DNA of 64,000 nucleotides from Polynucleobacter sp. AP-Jannik-300A-C4. GTDB lineage: Bacteria; Pseudomonadota; Gammaproteobacteria; Burkholderiales; Burkholderiaceae. The notes beneath the pieces were generated by a model. It had not been told where the DNA came from and made no database searches. It saw nothing but the letters and a program-made list of their open reading frames with translations. Shown in pieces: positions 28,669-37,244 of this stretch. The position numbers and the translations under genes are program-made. The stretch is taken from positions 1,054,001-1,118,000 of the forward strand of contig NZ_CP061316.1 of the NCBI RefSeq assembly GCF_018688335.1, written 5' to 3'. Numbering within the stretch: position 1 is the first letter of the stretch; every line of letters starts with the position of its first letter.

Positions 28669-29514
28669 CTAGGCTGAAATCTTTGCAATGACGGGGGCGT
28701 GATCCGAAGGCTGCTCCCAAGTACGGGGCTCTTTATCGATAATGCTTTCTGTGCATTTATCTTTAAGGGCCTCGCTTAATAGAATGTGATCAATCCGCAT
28801 TCCTGCATTTCTTCTAAAACCCATCATGCGGTAATCCCACCAGCTAAAGGATTTAGGCGCCTGTTCAAACATCCGATAAGAATCAGTAAGCCCTAGATTG
28901 AGTAGCTGCTGAAACGCCTCTCTTTCTGGTGGAGAAACGAGATTTTGACCAATCCACTTAGAGGGATCATGTACATCATCATCTGTAGGCGCGATGTTGA
29001 AATCCCCTAAGAGTGCTAAGCGACTGTTTTGGGCCAACTCTTCACTTAACCAATTTTCTAAGGCTTTGAGCCAAGCTAATTTGTAGACAAACTTATCGCT
29101 ATCGGGTGATTGACCATTAGGGAAATAAGCTGATACCAAGCGAATAGGCTGCATTCCTTTAAAGCAAACTGTAGCCGCCAAAATACGCTGCTGTTCATCC
29201 GTGTTGCCAGGGATATTTCGGATTGGCTTTAAAAATGTCGTTTCATGATTGCTTGCAATCGAGGCTAATGCGGCTTTACGAACGATGATGGCAACGCCGT
29301 TGTAAGTCTTTTGACCAGCAGCAATACTGAGGTAACCCGCCTCTTCAAGCCCTTGATGTGGATACTTATCATCAGTGAGCTTAAGCTCCTGAAGGCACAG
29401 CGCATCAATCGGCTTTTTTGCCTTCTCTTGATCCTGCAGCCATTTCAATACATGAGGTAAACGCACCTTCAATGAGTTGACATTCCACGCGGCAATCCTC
29501 ACAGGCTCAGCCAT
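28669..29514 (-). CDS. xth: Exodeoxyribonuclease III
   Basis: From the ATG at 29514 ([19 protein letters not shown]) the enzyme has 281 residues. It has the exonuclease-endonuclease-phosphatase fold with WNVNSLKVR, LCLQELKLTDDKYP (metal-binding Glu), VSAYFPNGQSPDS, LLGDFNIAPTDDDVHDP and a final DHILLSEAL...PSDHAPVIA. It acts as AP endonuclease and 3'-5' exonuclease in base excision repair. The ATG overlaps the end of ntrC by eight bases, so it is probably translated from the glnA-ntrBC transcript, an unusual regulatory connection for a repair enzyme. Confidence 0.94.
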   Translation of the reverse strand: MAEPVRIAAWNVNSLKVRLPHVLKWLQDQEKAKKPIDALCLQELKLTDDKYPHQGLEEAGYLSIAAGQKTYNGVAIIVRKAALASIASNHETTFLKPIRNIPGNTDEQQRILAATVCFKGMQPIRLVSAYFPNGQSPDSDKFVYKLAWLKALENWLSEELAQNSRLALLGDFNIAPTDDDVHDPSKWIGQNLVSPPEREAFQQLLNLGLTDSYRMFEQAPKSFSWWDYRMMGFRRNAGMRIDHILLSEALKDKCTESIIDKEPRTWEQPSDHAPVIAKISA

Positions 29515-30958
29515 CAATACCAAGCTCCTGTAATTTACGCGTGATCGTATTGCGGCCAATTCCAAGGCGCTGGGCAGCTTCGACGCGTCTTCCGCGAGTT
29601 ACTTCAAGAGCTGCCTGCAATACTGCTTTTTCAAACTTGGAACACAGGACGTCGTATACCTCTGAGTCTCCATCCTGTAGCATTTTGACTGCCAAACGGC
29701 CTAAGCCGCCCTCCCAATCCGCTGAGCCAACTCTGCTCGCCACTTGCGCTGCAGGGTTAGATTCACCTTGCAATATGACTGGCTGTTCACCCGCCTCTGC
29801 CAAAATATCAGCAGGTAGATCGCTTACTCCAATAACATTAGACGGCGTCATTACTGTGAGCCAATGACAAAGATTTTCTAGTTGGCGCACGTTACCAGGA
29901 AATGGCATAACGCTAATTTCTTTTAAGACGTCATCTGACAGCTTTTTAACTTCAACACCGAGAGACTTGGCACAGGACAACATAAAATGCCTTGCCAGAA
30001 CTGGAATATCTTCCGCGCGCTCACGTAAGGCTGGCATCCTTAAACGAATCACATTGAGGCGATGCAATAAATCTTCACGGAAAGCGCCAGCAGCAACCCT
30101 AGCCTCAAGATTTTGATGGGTTGATGCAATGATTCTCACATTGGCTTTGATGGGATCTTGTCCACCAACACGATAGAAATGACCATCGGTTAATGCGCGT
30201 AATAAGCGAGTTTGTAGATCAAAAGGAATATCGCCAATCTCATCCAAAAATAAAGTGCCACCGTCGGCCTGCTCAAAACGACCACGACGCAAGGTCAAGG
30301 CTCCTGGAAATGCGCCACGCTCATGACCGAATAATTCAGACTCCAATAAATCCTTTGGTACTGCGGCCGTACTAAAGGCAATTAATGGGCCTTTAGCGCG
30401 AGGGCTATGCTTATGCAGAGCTTGCGCAACCAATTCTTTACCAGTACCGGATTCACCAGTAATTAAAACGGTGGAGTGCGACTGGGCCAAGCGACCAATG
30501 GCTCTGAAGACTTCTTGCATTGCAGGAGCTTGACCAATAATTTCAGTTGAGTCTTGTCTCCAGCCATTCATCTCTTTATTGCCTGATTGATTGCGCTCGC
30601 TTTGCTCCATCGCACGACGAATCAACTCTACAGCCTTATCAATATCAAATGGTTTGGTGAGGTACTCAAATGCACCGCCCTGAAAAGACGAGACAGCCGA
30701 ATCTAAATCCGAGTATGCAGTCATGATAATGACCGGTAGCATCGGGTGGCTTTCTTTTACATTTTGCAAAAGATCTAATCCGTTGCCACGCGGCATCCGA
30801 ATATCAGAAATGAGTACTTGCGGAGCATCCTTCTCCAATGCATCGAGAACATCATTGGGATTAGAAAAGCTCTTATGAGGAATATTCTCGCGAGTCAGGG
30901 CCTTCTCTAGCACCCAACGAATAGATTGGTCATCATCCACGATCCAAACGGGTTTCAT
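29507..30958 (-). CDS. ntrC: Nitrogen regulation response regulator NtrC (NR(I)) with variant GAFPGA loop
   Basis: A 483-residue sigma-54 activator: receiver domain with Asp52 in [11 protein letters not shown]+ domain with Walker A GESGTGKE, Walker [11 protein letters not shown] and the arginine-finger region [17 protein letters not shown], and a C-terminal Fis-type helix-turn-helix ([20 protein letters not shown]). When phosphorylated by NtrB it should activate glnA at the -24/-12 promoter. The sigma-54 contact loop, normally GAFTGA, reads GAFPGA: codon 218 is CCA rather than the expected Thr codon. All other motifs appear intact. Its ATG overlaps the ntrB stop by four bases. Confidence 0.95.
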   Translation of the reverse strand: MKPVWIVDDDQSIRWVLEKALTRENIPHKSFSNPNDVLDALEKDAPQVLISDIRMPRGNGLDLLQNVKESHPMLPVIIMTAYSDLDSAVSSFQGGAFEYLTKPFDIDKAVELIRRAMEQSERNQSGNKEMNGWRQDSTEIIGQAPAMQEVFRAIGRLAQSHSTVLITGESGTGKELVAQALHKHSPRAKGPLIAFSTAAVPKDLLESELFGHERGAFPGALTLRRGRFEQADGGTLFLDEIGDIPFDLQTRLLRALTDGHFYRVGGQDPIKANVRIIASTHQNLEARVAAGAFREDLLHRLNVIRLRMPALRERAEDIPVLARHFMLSCAKSLGVEVKKLSDDVLKEISVMPFPGNVRQLENLCHWLTVMTPSNVIGVSDLPADILAEAGEQPVILQGESNPAAQVASRVGSADWEGGLGRLAVKMLQDGDSEVYDVLCSKFEKAVLQAALEVTRGRRVEAAQRLGIGRNTITRKLQELGIDG

Positions 30959-32091
30959 AATGCTTTCTCCTGCCTACGGTAAGGAATTTGAATATGGAAG
31001 TCGGTCCGTCCAGGACGACTGTCACAGGCTATGAAGCCTTGGTGCTGCTGAACAAAAGTTTGCGCGAGAGTGAGGCCAAGACCGCTACCACCATCTCTGC
31101 CAGAAACTAATGGAAAGAAAATACGCTCACGGATATCCTCTGGAATACCTGGGCCGTTATCAATCACGTGCAAGTCCATGGCCATTTTGTAACGTTGCTT
31201 AGAGATGGTGACCGAACGAGCAACCCTTGTCTTCAATTCAATTTGAGCAACACCTTGGGCAATTTCTTCTGAAAGTGCTTGTGCAGCGTTATGAGCAATA
31301 TTGAGAACAGCCTGAATGAGCTGCTCGCGATCACCCAGAACTTCAGGAAGACTGGTGTCGTAATTACGGATAATGCGCAGACCCTTCGGAAATTCAGCCA
31401 AAACAAGACTGCGTACACGCTCTAAAGCTTCATGAACATTAAATGATTCCATGGCGTGCGCCTTACGATGAGGCGCAAGCAATCTATCGACCAAGTTTTG
31501 AAGTCGATCCGATTCTTTAATGATGACTTGGGTATATTCACGTAAGCCCTTCTCTGGAAGCTCAAATTCCAGCAATTGCGCAGCGCCTCGGATACCACCC
31601 AAAGGATTCTTAATTTCATGCGCTAAGTTACGCATCAACTGTTTATTTGCTTCTACCTGCTGCGTGACACGCTCATCACGCTCACTACGTAACTGTTGAT
31701 CAATTGGAAACCACTCCATCATGATCAGAGTTGGATCTTCAAGACAAGCTACAACTACGTGGGCAGGAATCGACTCCTGATGAATACTGCCTGGTAAGGA
31801 ATGCAAGACCATCTCTTGACGCTGAGCAGATACGTGTCCAGCCTTGACCTCCTCGATCATGCGCTTAATAGACTGGTTATCACCAAACAAGTTATGCACA
31901 GACTGACCCTCAAGGGATTTACGCGAAAGGTCCAGCGCAGACTCTGCGGCCGGATTTACGTAAACCAATTGTTGGTTCTCTGCCTCAAATACCACGATGG
32001 CATTGGGCATCTGATCAAGCAATGTCGGAAAAAAAGGAGCAGCCGAAGCTGCCCCTTTGAACGAATTGCGCAATAGACCTGCGCTCAACAT
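30955..32091 (-). CDS. ntrB: Nitrogen regulation sensor kinase NtrB (NR(II))
   Basis: A 378-residue soluble kinase: an N-terminal PAS domain (about residues 20-125, [23 protein letters not shown]), the H-box [22 protein letters not shown], and an ATPase domain with N box [14 protein letters not shown] and DNGPGIP / [11 protein letters not shown]. It phosphorylates or dephosphorylates NtrC according to PII status. The ATG follows AAGGAG closely and lies 11 bases after glnA, giving a glnA-ntrB-ntrC operon as in enterobacteria. Confidence 0.95.
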   Translation of the reverse strand: MLSAGLLRNSFKGAASAAPFFPTLLDQMPNAIVVFEAENQQLVYVNPAAESALDLSRKSLEGQSVHNLFGDNQSIKRMIEEVKAGHVSAQRQEMVLHSLPGSIHQESIPAHVVVACLEDPTLIMMEWFPIDQQLRSERDERVTQQVEANKQLMRNLAHEIKNPLGGIRGAAQLLEFELPEKGLREYTQVIIKESDRLQNLVDRLLAPHRKAHAMESFNVHEALERVRSLVLAEFPKGLRIIRNYDTSLPEVLGDREQLIQAVLNIAHNAAQALSEEIAQGVAQIELKTRVARSVTISKQRYKMAMDLHVIDNGPGIPEDIRERIFFPLVSGRDGGSGLGLTLAQTFVQQHQGFIACDSRPGRTDFHIQIPYRRQEKAL

Positions 32092-32102
32092 TTCTCCTTC
32101 GC

Positions 32103-33518
32103 TTACAGGGAGTAGTACATATCGAATTCGATTGGATGAGTCGTCATACGGAAACGTGTGACATCTTCCATCTTCAAAGCGATATATGCGTCAATCATAG
32201 AGTCTGTAAAGACACCGCCACGAGTCAAGAACTCACGGTCTTTGTTCAAAGCTTCTAATGCCTCTTCCAAGCTTGCACAAACGGTTGGGATCTTTGCATC
32301 TTCTTCTGGTGGCAAGTCATACAAGTTCTTGTCAGCTGCTTCGCCTGGATGAATCTTGTTCTGGACACCATCCAAACCTGCCATCATCAATGCTGAGAAG
32401 CAGAGGTATGGATTGGCCAATGGATCAGGGAAACGAGTCTCAATACGACGACCCTTAGGGCTAGAAACGTGTGGAATACGAATAGAAGCAGAACGGTTAC
32501 GTGCAGAGTAAGCCAACTTCACTGGCGCCTCAAAACCTGGAACCAAACGCTTGTATGAGTTTGTACCTGGATTGGTAATCGCATTCAATGCCTTAGCGTG
32601 CTTGATGATGCCGCCGATATAGAACAATGCGAACTCTGACAAGCCTGCATAGCCGTTACCAGCAAACAAGTTCTCACCGTTCTTCCAAATAGATTGGTGA
32701 ACGTGCATACCAGAGCCATTGTCGCCAACGATAGGCTTAGGCATGAAAGTTGCAGTTTTGCCATAAGCATGTGCAACGTTTTGAACAACATACTTCTGCC
32801 AGATAGTCCAGTCAGCGCGCTGTACCAATGTGCTGAACTTCGTACCCAATTCGTTTTGGCCTTGACCAGCAACTTCATGGTGGTGCACTTCAACAGGAAT
32901 ACCTAAAGATTCAAGGATCAAACACATTTCAGAACGCATGTCTTGGAATGTATCTACTGGAGCAACTGGGAAGTAACCGCCTTTTTTACCTGGACGGTGA
33001 CCAGTATTACCACCTTCGATTTCAGCAGCTGAAGACCATGGAGCCTCTTCAGAATCCACCTTAACGAAACAACCCTGCATGTCAGCACCCCAACGGACGC
33101 CGTCAAAAATAAAGAATTCTGGCTCTGGACCAAAGTAAGCTGTATCGCCTAGACCAGTGCTCTTCAAATAGGACTCAGCGCGCTTAGCGATAGAACGTGG
33201 GTCGCGGTCATAACCTTTGCCATCTGAAGGCTCGATCACATCACATGTGATTACTAATGTTGGCTCTTCATAGAATGGGTCGATATAGCAAGATGTTGGA
33301 TCTGGCATCAACAACATGTCAGAAGCTTCAATACCCTTCCAACCAGCAATAGATGAACCGTCAAATGCATGACCGCTCTCAAATTTGTCTTCGTCAAATG
33401 CTGAAATAGGTACGGTTGTGTGTTGCTCTTTACCCTTTGTATCTACAAAGCGGAAATCAACGAAAGTACATTCTTTCTCTTTAACTAACTTCATCACATC
33501 AGCGACGGTCTTCGTCAT
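32103..33518 (-). CDS. glnA: Glutamine synthetase, type I
   Basis: A 471-residue GSI-beta enzyme making glutamine from glutamate, ammonia and ATP. Evidence includes [15 protein letters not shown], the FDGSSIAGW latch, the metal/glutamate-site blocks [11 protein letters not shown] and [13 protein letters not shown], the ATP site [16 protein letters not shown], and NLYDLPPEE with the adenylylatable Tyr at residue 400. That tyrosine implies regulation by GlnE, which is not in this window. Upstream are a sigma-54-type promoter (33584-33598) and two NtrC-type sites (33649-33663, 33701-33715). Confidence 0.98.
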   Translation of the reverse strand: MTKTVADVMKLVKEKECTFVDFRFVDTKGKEQHTTVPISAFDEDKFESGHAFDGSSIAGWKGIEASDMLLMPDPTSCYIDPFYEEPTLVITCDVIEPSDGKGYDRDPRSIAKRAESYLKSTGLGDTAYFGPEPEFFIFDGVRWGADMQGCFVKVDSEEAPWSSAAEIEGGNTGHRPGKKGGYFPVAPVDTFQDMRSEMCLILESLGIPVEVHHHEVAGQGQNELGTKFSTLVQRADWTIWQKYVVQNVAHAYGKTATFMPKPIVGDNGSGMHVHQSIWKNGENLFAGNGYAGLSEFALFYIGGIIKHAKALNAITNPGTNSYKRLVPGFEAPVKLAYSARNRSASIRIPHVSSPKGRRIETRFPDPLANPYLCFSALMMAGLDGVQNKIHPGEAADKNLYDLPPEEDAKIPTVCASLEEALEALNKDREFLTRGGVFTDSMIDAYIALKMEDVTRFRMTTHPIEFDMYYSL

Positions 33519-33583
33519 GCAAATCTCCTCTATTAACTAAATTCGGAATACAAACTTAAGGTGTACACCCTTGTTCATTCCAG

Positions 33584-33598
33584 GCATCAAACATGCCC
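33584..33598 (-). promoter_or_regulatory. Candidate sigma-54 (-24/-12) promoter of glnA
   Basis: Read on the minus strand, GGGCATG, four bases, then ATGC: the -24 GG (33597-33596) and -12 GC (33585-33584) are separated by exactly 10 bases, as required, and most flanking consensus positions match. Transcription would start near 33572, leaving a leader of about 54 bases that contains the palindrome GGTGTACACC at 33560-33569. Confidence 0.65.
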
Positions 33599-33648
33599 TT
33601 GGGATGTATCTAATTTACTGAAGCAAACAAATGGGAATGATCATTATT

Positions 33649-33663
33649 GCACTAATTAAGTGC
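33649..33663. promoter_or_regulatory. NtrC binding site 1 (promoter-proximal)
   Basis: GCAC, seven bases, GTGC: a perfect match to the core of the NtrC recognition dyad. Its centre lies about 84 bases upstream of the predicted glnA transcription start. Confidence 0.65.
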
Positions 33664-33700
33664 TGAAATACCCCCAAAATCCTGAAAAAATAGTATATTT

Positions 33701-33715
33701 GCACCAAAGTAGTGC
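33701..33715. promoter_or_regulatory. NtrC binding site 2 (promoter-distal)
   Basis: A second GCAC, seven bases, GTGC dyad, preceded by T to give TGCACC. Centre-to-centre distance from site 1 is 52 bases, about five helical turns, which would place two NtrC dimers on one DNA face. It abuts the stop codon of the upstream cinA-like gene. Confidence 0.65.
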
Positions 33716-34579
33716 TTAATCCGCTTTAGAAATATCATGGATTGCATAACCCAAAGCTTCGGTACCGGCTCGCAAAGCAATCCAAGCGTTTTCTAGCAGA
33801 TTTGCATTACCTTTGATCCCCAATTCGATATGGCGCTCAGAGTAAACACCACCCTTAGATGGGTCACCAACCGATGGGAGGCTAAAGACCTTTACACCAG
33901 GAAAAGAGGCTTCAATACGCTCCATTAATGGCGTAAGGGTTGACTCTACGCCCTTGGGAACGATGAAGCTCTGCTCAGCCCAGTTCTCACGATGAAAGAG
34001 ACTTTGATAATAAGTATCAAGACACCAAGCCATCATAGGGGCAGCCATCACCGGGAAGCCAGGGACAAAGTAGTGCTCTCGAATAGAAAAACCTGGGATC
34101 TGGTTATAGGGATTCGGAATAATGTCACTGCCAAGCGGGAATTCCCCCATCTTGAAGCGATGTTGATTCTCCGGCGTGTTGAGATCCGCCTTCAAGGGAT
34201 CACCCTCTGCCATAGCCTGAATACGCCCAGCAATCAACTCTTGCGCAGTCGGATGCAACTCGGTTTTAGTAGCCAATGCCAAAGCTGCACACTGCCTAGT
34301 ATGGTCATCGGGAGTAGCACCAATACCACCAGTACTAAAAACTACATCGCCACTGGCAAAACTATCCTTAAGAGTGGCTGTAATTTGCTCAGGATCATCC
34401 GCTACATATTTAGCCCAGGACAAACTCAAGCCCCGCTCAGATAAGAGCTCGATCAACTTGCTCATATGTTTATCTTGACGGCGCCCAGACAAAATTTCAT
34501 CACCAATGACGATTAAACCGAAGCGACGTGACTTAGGCTCTGACAGATTCATGTCAACTGTATTTAATGCATCAGCCAT
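33716..34579 (-). CDS. CinA-like / MoaB-type molybdopterin-binding domain protein
   Basis: From the ATG at 34579 (MADALNTVDMNLSEP) the product has 287 residues, consisting of one MoCF_biosynth domain: FGLIVIGDEILSGRRQDKHM, LSWAKYVADDPEQI, VFSTGGIGATPDDHTRQ and FVPGFPVMAAPMM. It lacks the C-terminal CinA amidase domain, so it corresponds to the N-terminal nicotinamide-nucleotide/ADP-ribose pyrophosphatase-like half (COG1058). The exact reaction is not certain. Its start overlaps the EI24 gene stop by eight bases. Confidence 0.85.
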   Translation of the reverse strand: MADALNTVDMNLSEPKSRRFGLIVIGDEILSGRRQDKHMSKLIELLSERGLSLSWAKYVADDPEQITATLKDSFASGDVVFSTGGIGATPDDHTRQCAALALATKTELHPTAQELIAGRIQAMAEGDPLKADLNTPENQHRFKMGEFPLGSDIIPNPYNQIPGFSIREHYFVPGFPVMAAPMMAWCLDTYYQSLFHRENWAEQSFIVPKGVESTLTPLMERIEASFPGVKVFSLPSVGDPSKGGVYSERHIELGIKGNANLLENAWIALRAGTEALGYAIHDISKAD

Positions 34580-35441
34580 GGTACGGGAGCTCCATATCAA
34601 TTACACGCGCTTCTATATTTAAAGATTGATCTAGTTCTTTACTGCGTAATTCCTTTAGCGCATCTAGCAAATAGTGTGTAAACCACAGCGCAGCAAACAC
34701 GAAGATTAATGAGTAAATCCAAAGTGCAACAAAACTCACAATAGGAAACAAGACGAGAGCTAATGCAGAGGTTGCCCAAAAGAAAGTAGGGACAGCTCCG
34801 AGCATCCCTGACACAATGCCCATGGTTAACAGCGGCCACCGATGTTGGTGCAAAAGCGCATCGCGCTCTTCAGAAGTGGCATGTTGAGCCAACACATCGT
34901 AAGACATTAGTCGCATCGTCAACCAACCCCATAACAAAGGCGGCAAGACTGCGACGAGTGGCGGAATCCACCACACTGGTAAAGTCAACATCACCAAGGC
35001 TAGGCAGATCAAAGCAGACCATAGGGTGTATAAAAAGCTCCCAAATAAACCGCCACCTTTCTTTCGCTCAAGATCTTTGTAGGCATGCTGACGTGTGACT
35101 ACCTTGACGATTGTTGGTACGGTAGTAAAAGCGATAAATACCAATAAGCTGATTGAGATTAATGGAATGAGCATCATGACAAAAAAGAGTGGCGCAATCC
35201 ATGCGCGTGCATTTTCAAATCCAGCCCAAATCAGTCCATCCTGAATCCAACTAGTAAAGACAGATGTTGTTAAAAAAATGCTCAGCATCTCCAGGGCTGG
35301 AGTCCAAGTCAGCCAAATTAAGCAACCCCATAACACCGAGACAATCAAAAATGGTCGTAGACTTAACCACAGCATTCTGGGATGCATGGTGCCAACCATT
35401 GCCAAGCCAAAAGATTTGAATAATTGCTGGATACTATCCAT
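34572..35441 (-). CDS. EI24 domain-containing membrane protein (CysZ-like)
   Basis: A 289-residue protein with about six hydrophobic stretches and the opening LFKSFGLAMVGTMHPRMLWLSLRPFL, which resembles betaproteobacterial EI24/CysZ family proteins. The LERKKGGGLFGSFLYTLWSALICL segment, with its polar-basic lead into a membrane helix, is also characteristic. CysZ is a sulfate transporter in E. coli, but there are no sulfur genes nearby, so sulfate transport is only one possibility. The C-terminus overlaps the cinA-like gene. Confidence 0.78.
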   Translation of the reverse strand: MDSIQQLFKSFGLAMVGTMHPRMLWLSLRPFLIVSVLWGCLIWLTWTPALEMLSIFLTTSVFTSWIQDGLIWAGFENARAWIAPLFFVMMLIPLISISLLVFIAFTTVPTIVKVVTRQHAYKDLERKKGGGLFGSFLYTLWSALICLALVMLTLPVWWIPPLVAVLPPLLWGWLTMRLMSYDVLAQHATSEERDALLHQHRWPLLTMGIVSGMLGAVPTFFWATSALALVLFPIVSFVALWIYSLIFVFAALWFTHYLLDALKELRSKELDQSLNIEARVIDMELPYHG

Positions 35442-35471
35442 ATATCCTTATTGTTGGTCGAGTTAAAAACT

Positions 35472-36449
35472 TCATTTGGCCTTAGGCAATAACTCTACAA
35501 GGGCATGCTTCAAGGTTTGCCATTGTTGAATAAATATATTATGAGAAACAGCTAAGTCCCTCACTCCAGTTGGGTAAACTGCTTTCGGGAAAATAGCAGT
35601 ATTAAATAACATATCCCACCAAGGAAACAGTACACCAAAATTGCAGCCACCTAATACGCCAGGCTTACCTTTTGCTTCGTGACCATAGCCTACCGCATGA
35701 TGCATACGGTGATACATTGGTGAGACTAATACATATTTAAACAGTCCCAAGTTAACGTTGATATTGGCATGTTGCCAGCTCTGTATTAGCTGACTAAAAA
35801 CAACTAGCAAAATAAATTGGCTTGGCGAAACGCCAAACAATAAAGCGAAGAAAGCAAAAACTACAGCATGCATGATGTCATCAAGAATATGATTTCGATC
35901 GTCCGACCAAGCAGTCATTACGGTTTGACTGTGATGTAGTGCATGGAGTTGCCACCACCAATGAATCGTATGTGAAGCACGGTGATATAAATACTCAACA
36001 AAATCTAGCAAGATAAAGTAAATAAAAAAACTGACTAATGGGATAGCCGTAATTGGGGGCCACCAAGATTCAACATTCATTCTTGCAAAACGAAAGTCAT
36101 GAAGAATTGAATCAATCTCAAAAAAGAATCCGGAGAGAGCAATAAATATTAGACCGTGAAAAATACCCAGGCGATGAAAAAGCGTATAGAACACATCTGC
36201 TTTGCTTGACTGTGCAAAATGCTCTTGGGTTTCCGCAGGCGCTAACTTTTCCCAAGTGCGCAGCACAATCACAATGAGAAATATTTGCACACATCCAAAC
36301 AGAAACCAATCAATACCGTCAAAAACATCTTCCGCCATCGACATGAGGTCAAGCTGATACAAAATTGGGCCAGCAACATTAGCAAACAAGAATTCTTGAA
36401 GGCTAGCGTAAGCTGAGGCAATTGTGGCTATGAAAGGATTGGAATCCAT
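35472..36449 (-). CDS. Sterol desaturase / fatty acid hydroxylase family protein
   Basis: A 325-residue membrane protein with three to four hydrophobic segments and the eight-histidine diiron signature spread over YHRASHTIHWWWQLHALHHS, DDRNHILDD and the later MYHRMHHAVGYG. Family members are membrane-bound oxygenases acting on C-H bonds of sterols, carotenoids or lipids. A bacterial substrate cannot be chosen from the sequence; hopanoids and ornithine lipids are possibilities only. It lies 15 bases after the polysaccharide deacetylase gene. Confidence 0.88.
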   Translation of the reverse strand: MDSNPFIATIASAYASLQEFLFANVAGPILYQLDLMSMAEDVFDGIDWFLFGCVQIFLIVIVLRTWEKLAPAETQEHFAQSSKADVFYTLFHRLGIFHGLIFIALSGFFFEIDSILHDFRFARMNVESWWPPITAIPLVSFFIYFILLDFVEYLYHRASHTIHWWWQLHALHHSQTVMTAWSDDRNHILDDIMHAVVFAFFALLFGVSPSQFILLVVFSQLIQSWQHANINVNLGLFKYVLVSPMYHRMHHAVGYGHEAKGKPGVLGGCNFGVLFPWWDMLFNTAIFPKAVYPTGVRDLAVSHNIFIQQWQTLKHALVELLPKAK

Positions 36450-36464
36450 ACCTCTAATTGTGAC

Positions 36465-37235
36465 TTATTTATCATGTTTTGGCAGAGTAGCAAAGCAGAA
36501 GCCGCGACCCTTCAAATTGATAATCAATTGTTCTAAAACTGCTGGCGCCCAAGGGTCCTTGCGCGACCAAATGCCCAAATGGGCCATTGTGATATCGCCG
36601 TCCTGAAGCTGGCTACTTGCTTTGTCCAACAGCATCTTGTTTGGATGGGTTTGCGAGCTCAACTCATCCCCCAGAAATCCTGCAGGACTCCAGCCGATAT
36701 GCTGATAGCCACACTGAGTGCCCATCCTAATAGAACGCGGTGAGGTTTTTCCACCAGGCGCTCGCCAGATTTTCTGAATACCGGCACCAGTTAACTCCCT
36801 GAAGCGATCATCGACTCGCCTAATTTCTCGGCAATAGCTTGCTTCGTTGTATAGGTTCATTACCCCCGCCTTGGAACCAAACTGTGGTCTAGCAAAAATC
36901 TCTCCACTGGGGCCATCTTTGACATAGTACACATGGTCATAGGTATGGCTGCCAAAGTGATGGCCCTCACGAAGAAGATCTTGCCAATAGGATTTCCATG
37001 ATTCATCTAGAGAAAAATCACCGCGACTGGTTTTTTCATTTGCCAGAAAAAAAGTAGCTTTAACATTTTGACGGCTCAATATGTCGGCAACATTCGTCGC
37101 AACTGACATATTCCCAGTATCAAAAGTAAGGTAAATCGTTTTTTTGCAGTGATTGTCTTGAGAATATGCAAGTGAAGTACATGTCGCTAAAAAGATTAGC
37201 GACGTTAGACGAGCAAGAGCGGAAATCCAACCCAT
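36465..37235 (-). CDS. Secreted polysaccharide deacetylase family protein (NodB domain)
   Basis: A 256-residue protein with a signal peptide (LTSLIFLATCTSLAYS, likely cleavage near residue 25). The NodB domain has motif 1 as TFDTG (37-41), where the usual second Asp, a metal ligand, is Thr40; motif 2 is SHTYDH with His97 and His101; motif 3 is WRAPGGKTSPRS; and MAHLGIW-like sequence near the end carries the catalytic His. It probably deacetylates a cell-envelope glycan in the periplasm, although the altered motif 1 could change metal use or activity. It starts nine bases after the YncE-like gene. Confidence 0.85.
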   Translation of the reverse strand: MGWISALARLTSLIFLATCTSLAYSQDNHCKKTIYLTFDTGNMSVATNVADILSRQNVKATFFLANEKTSRGDFSLDESWKSYWQDLLREGHHFGSHTYDHVYYVKDGPSGEIFARPQFGSKAGVMNLYNEASYCREIRRVDDRFRELTGAGIQKIWRAPGGKTSPRSIRMGTQCGYQHIGWSPAGFLGDELSSQTHPNKMLLDKASSQLQDGDITMAHLGIWSRKDPWAPAVLEQLIINLKGRGFCFATLPKHDK

Positions 37236-37244
37236 TGAATTGGG

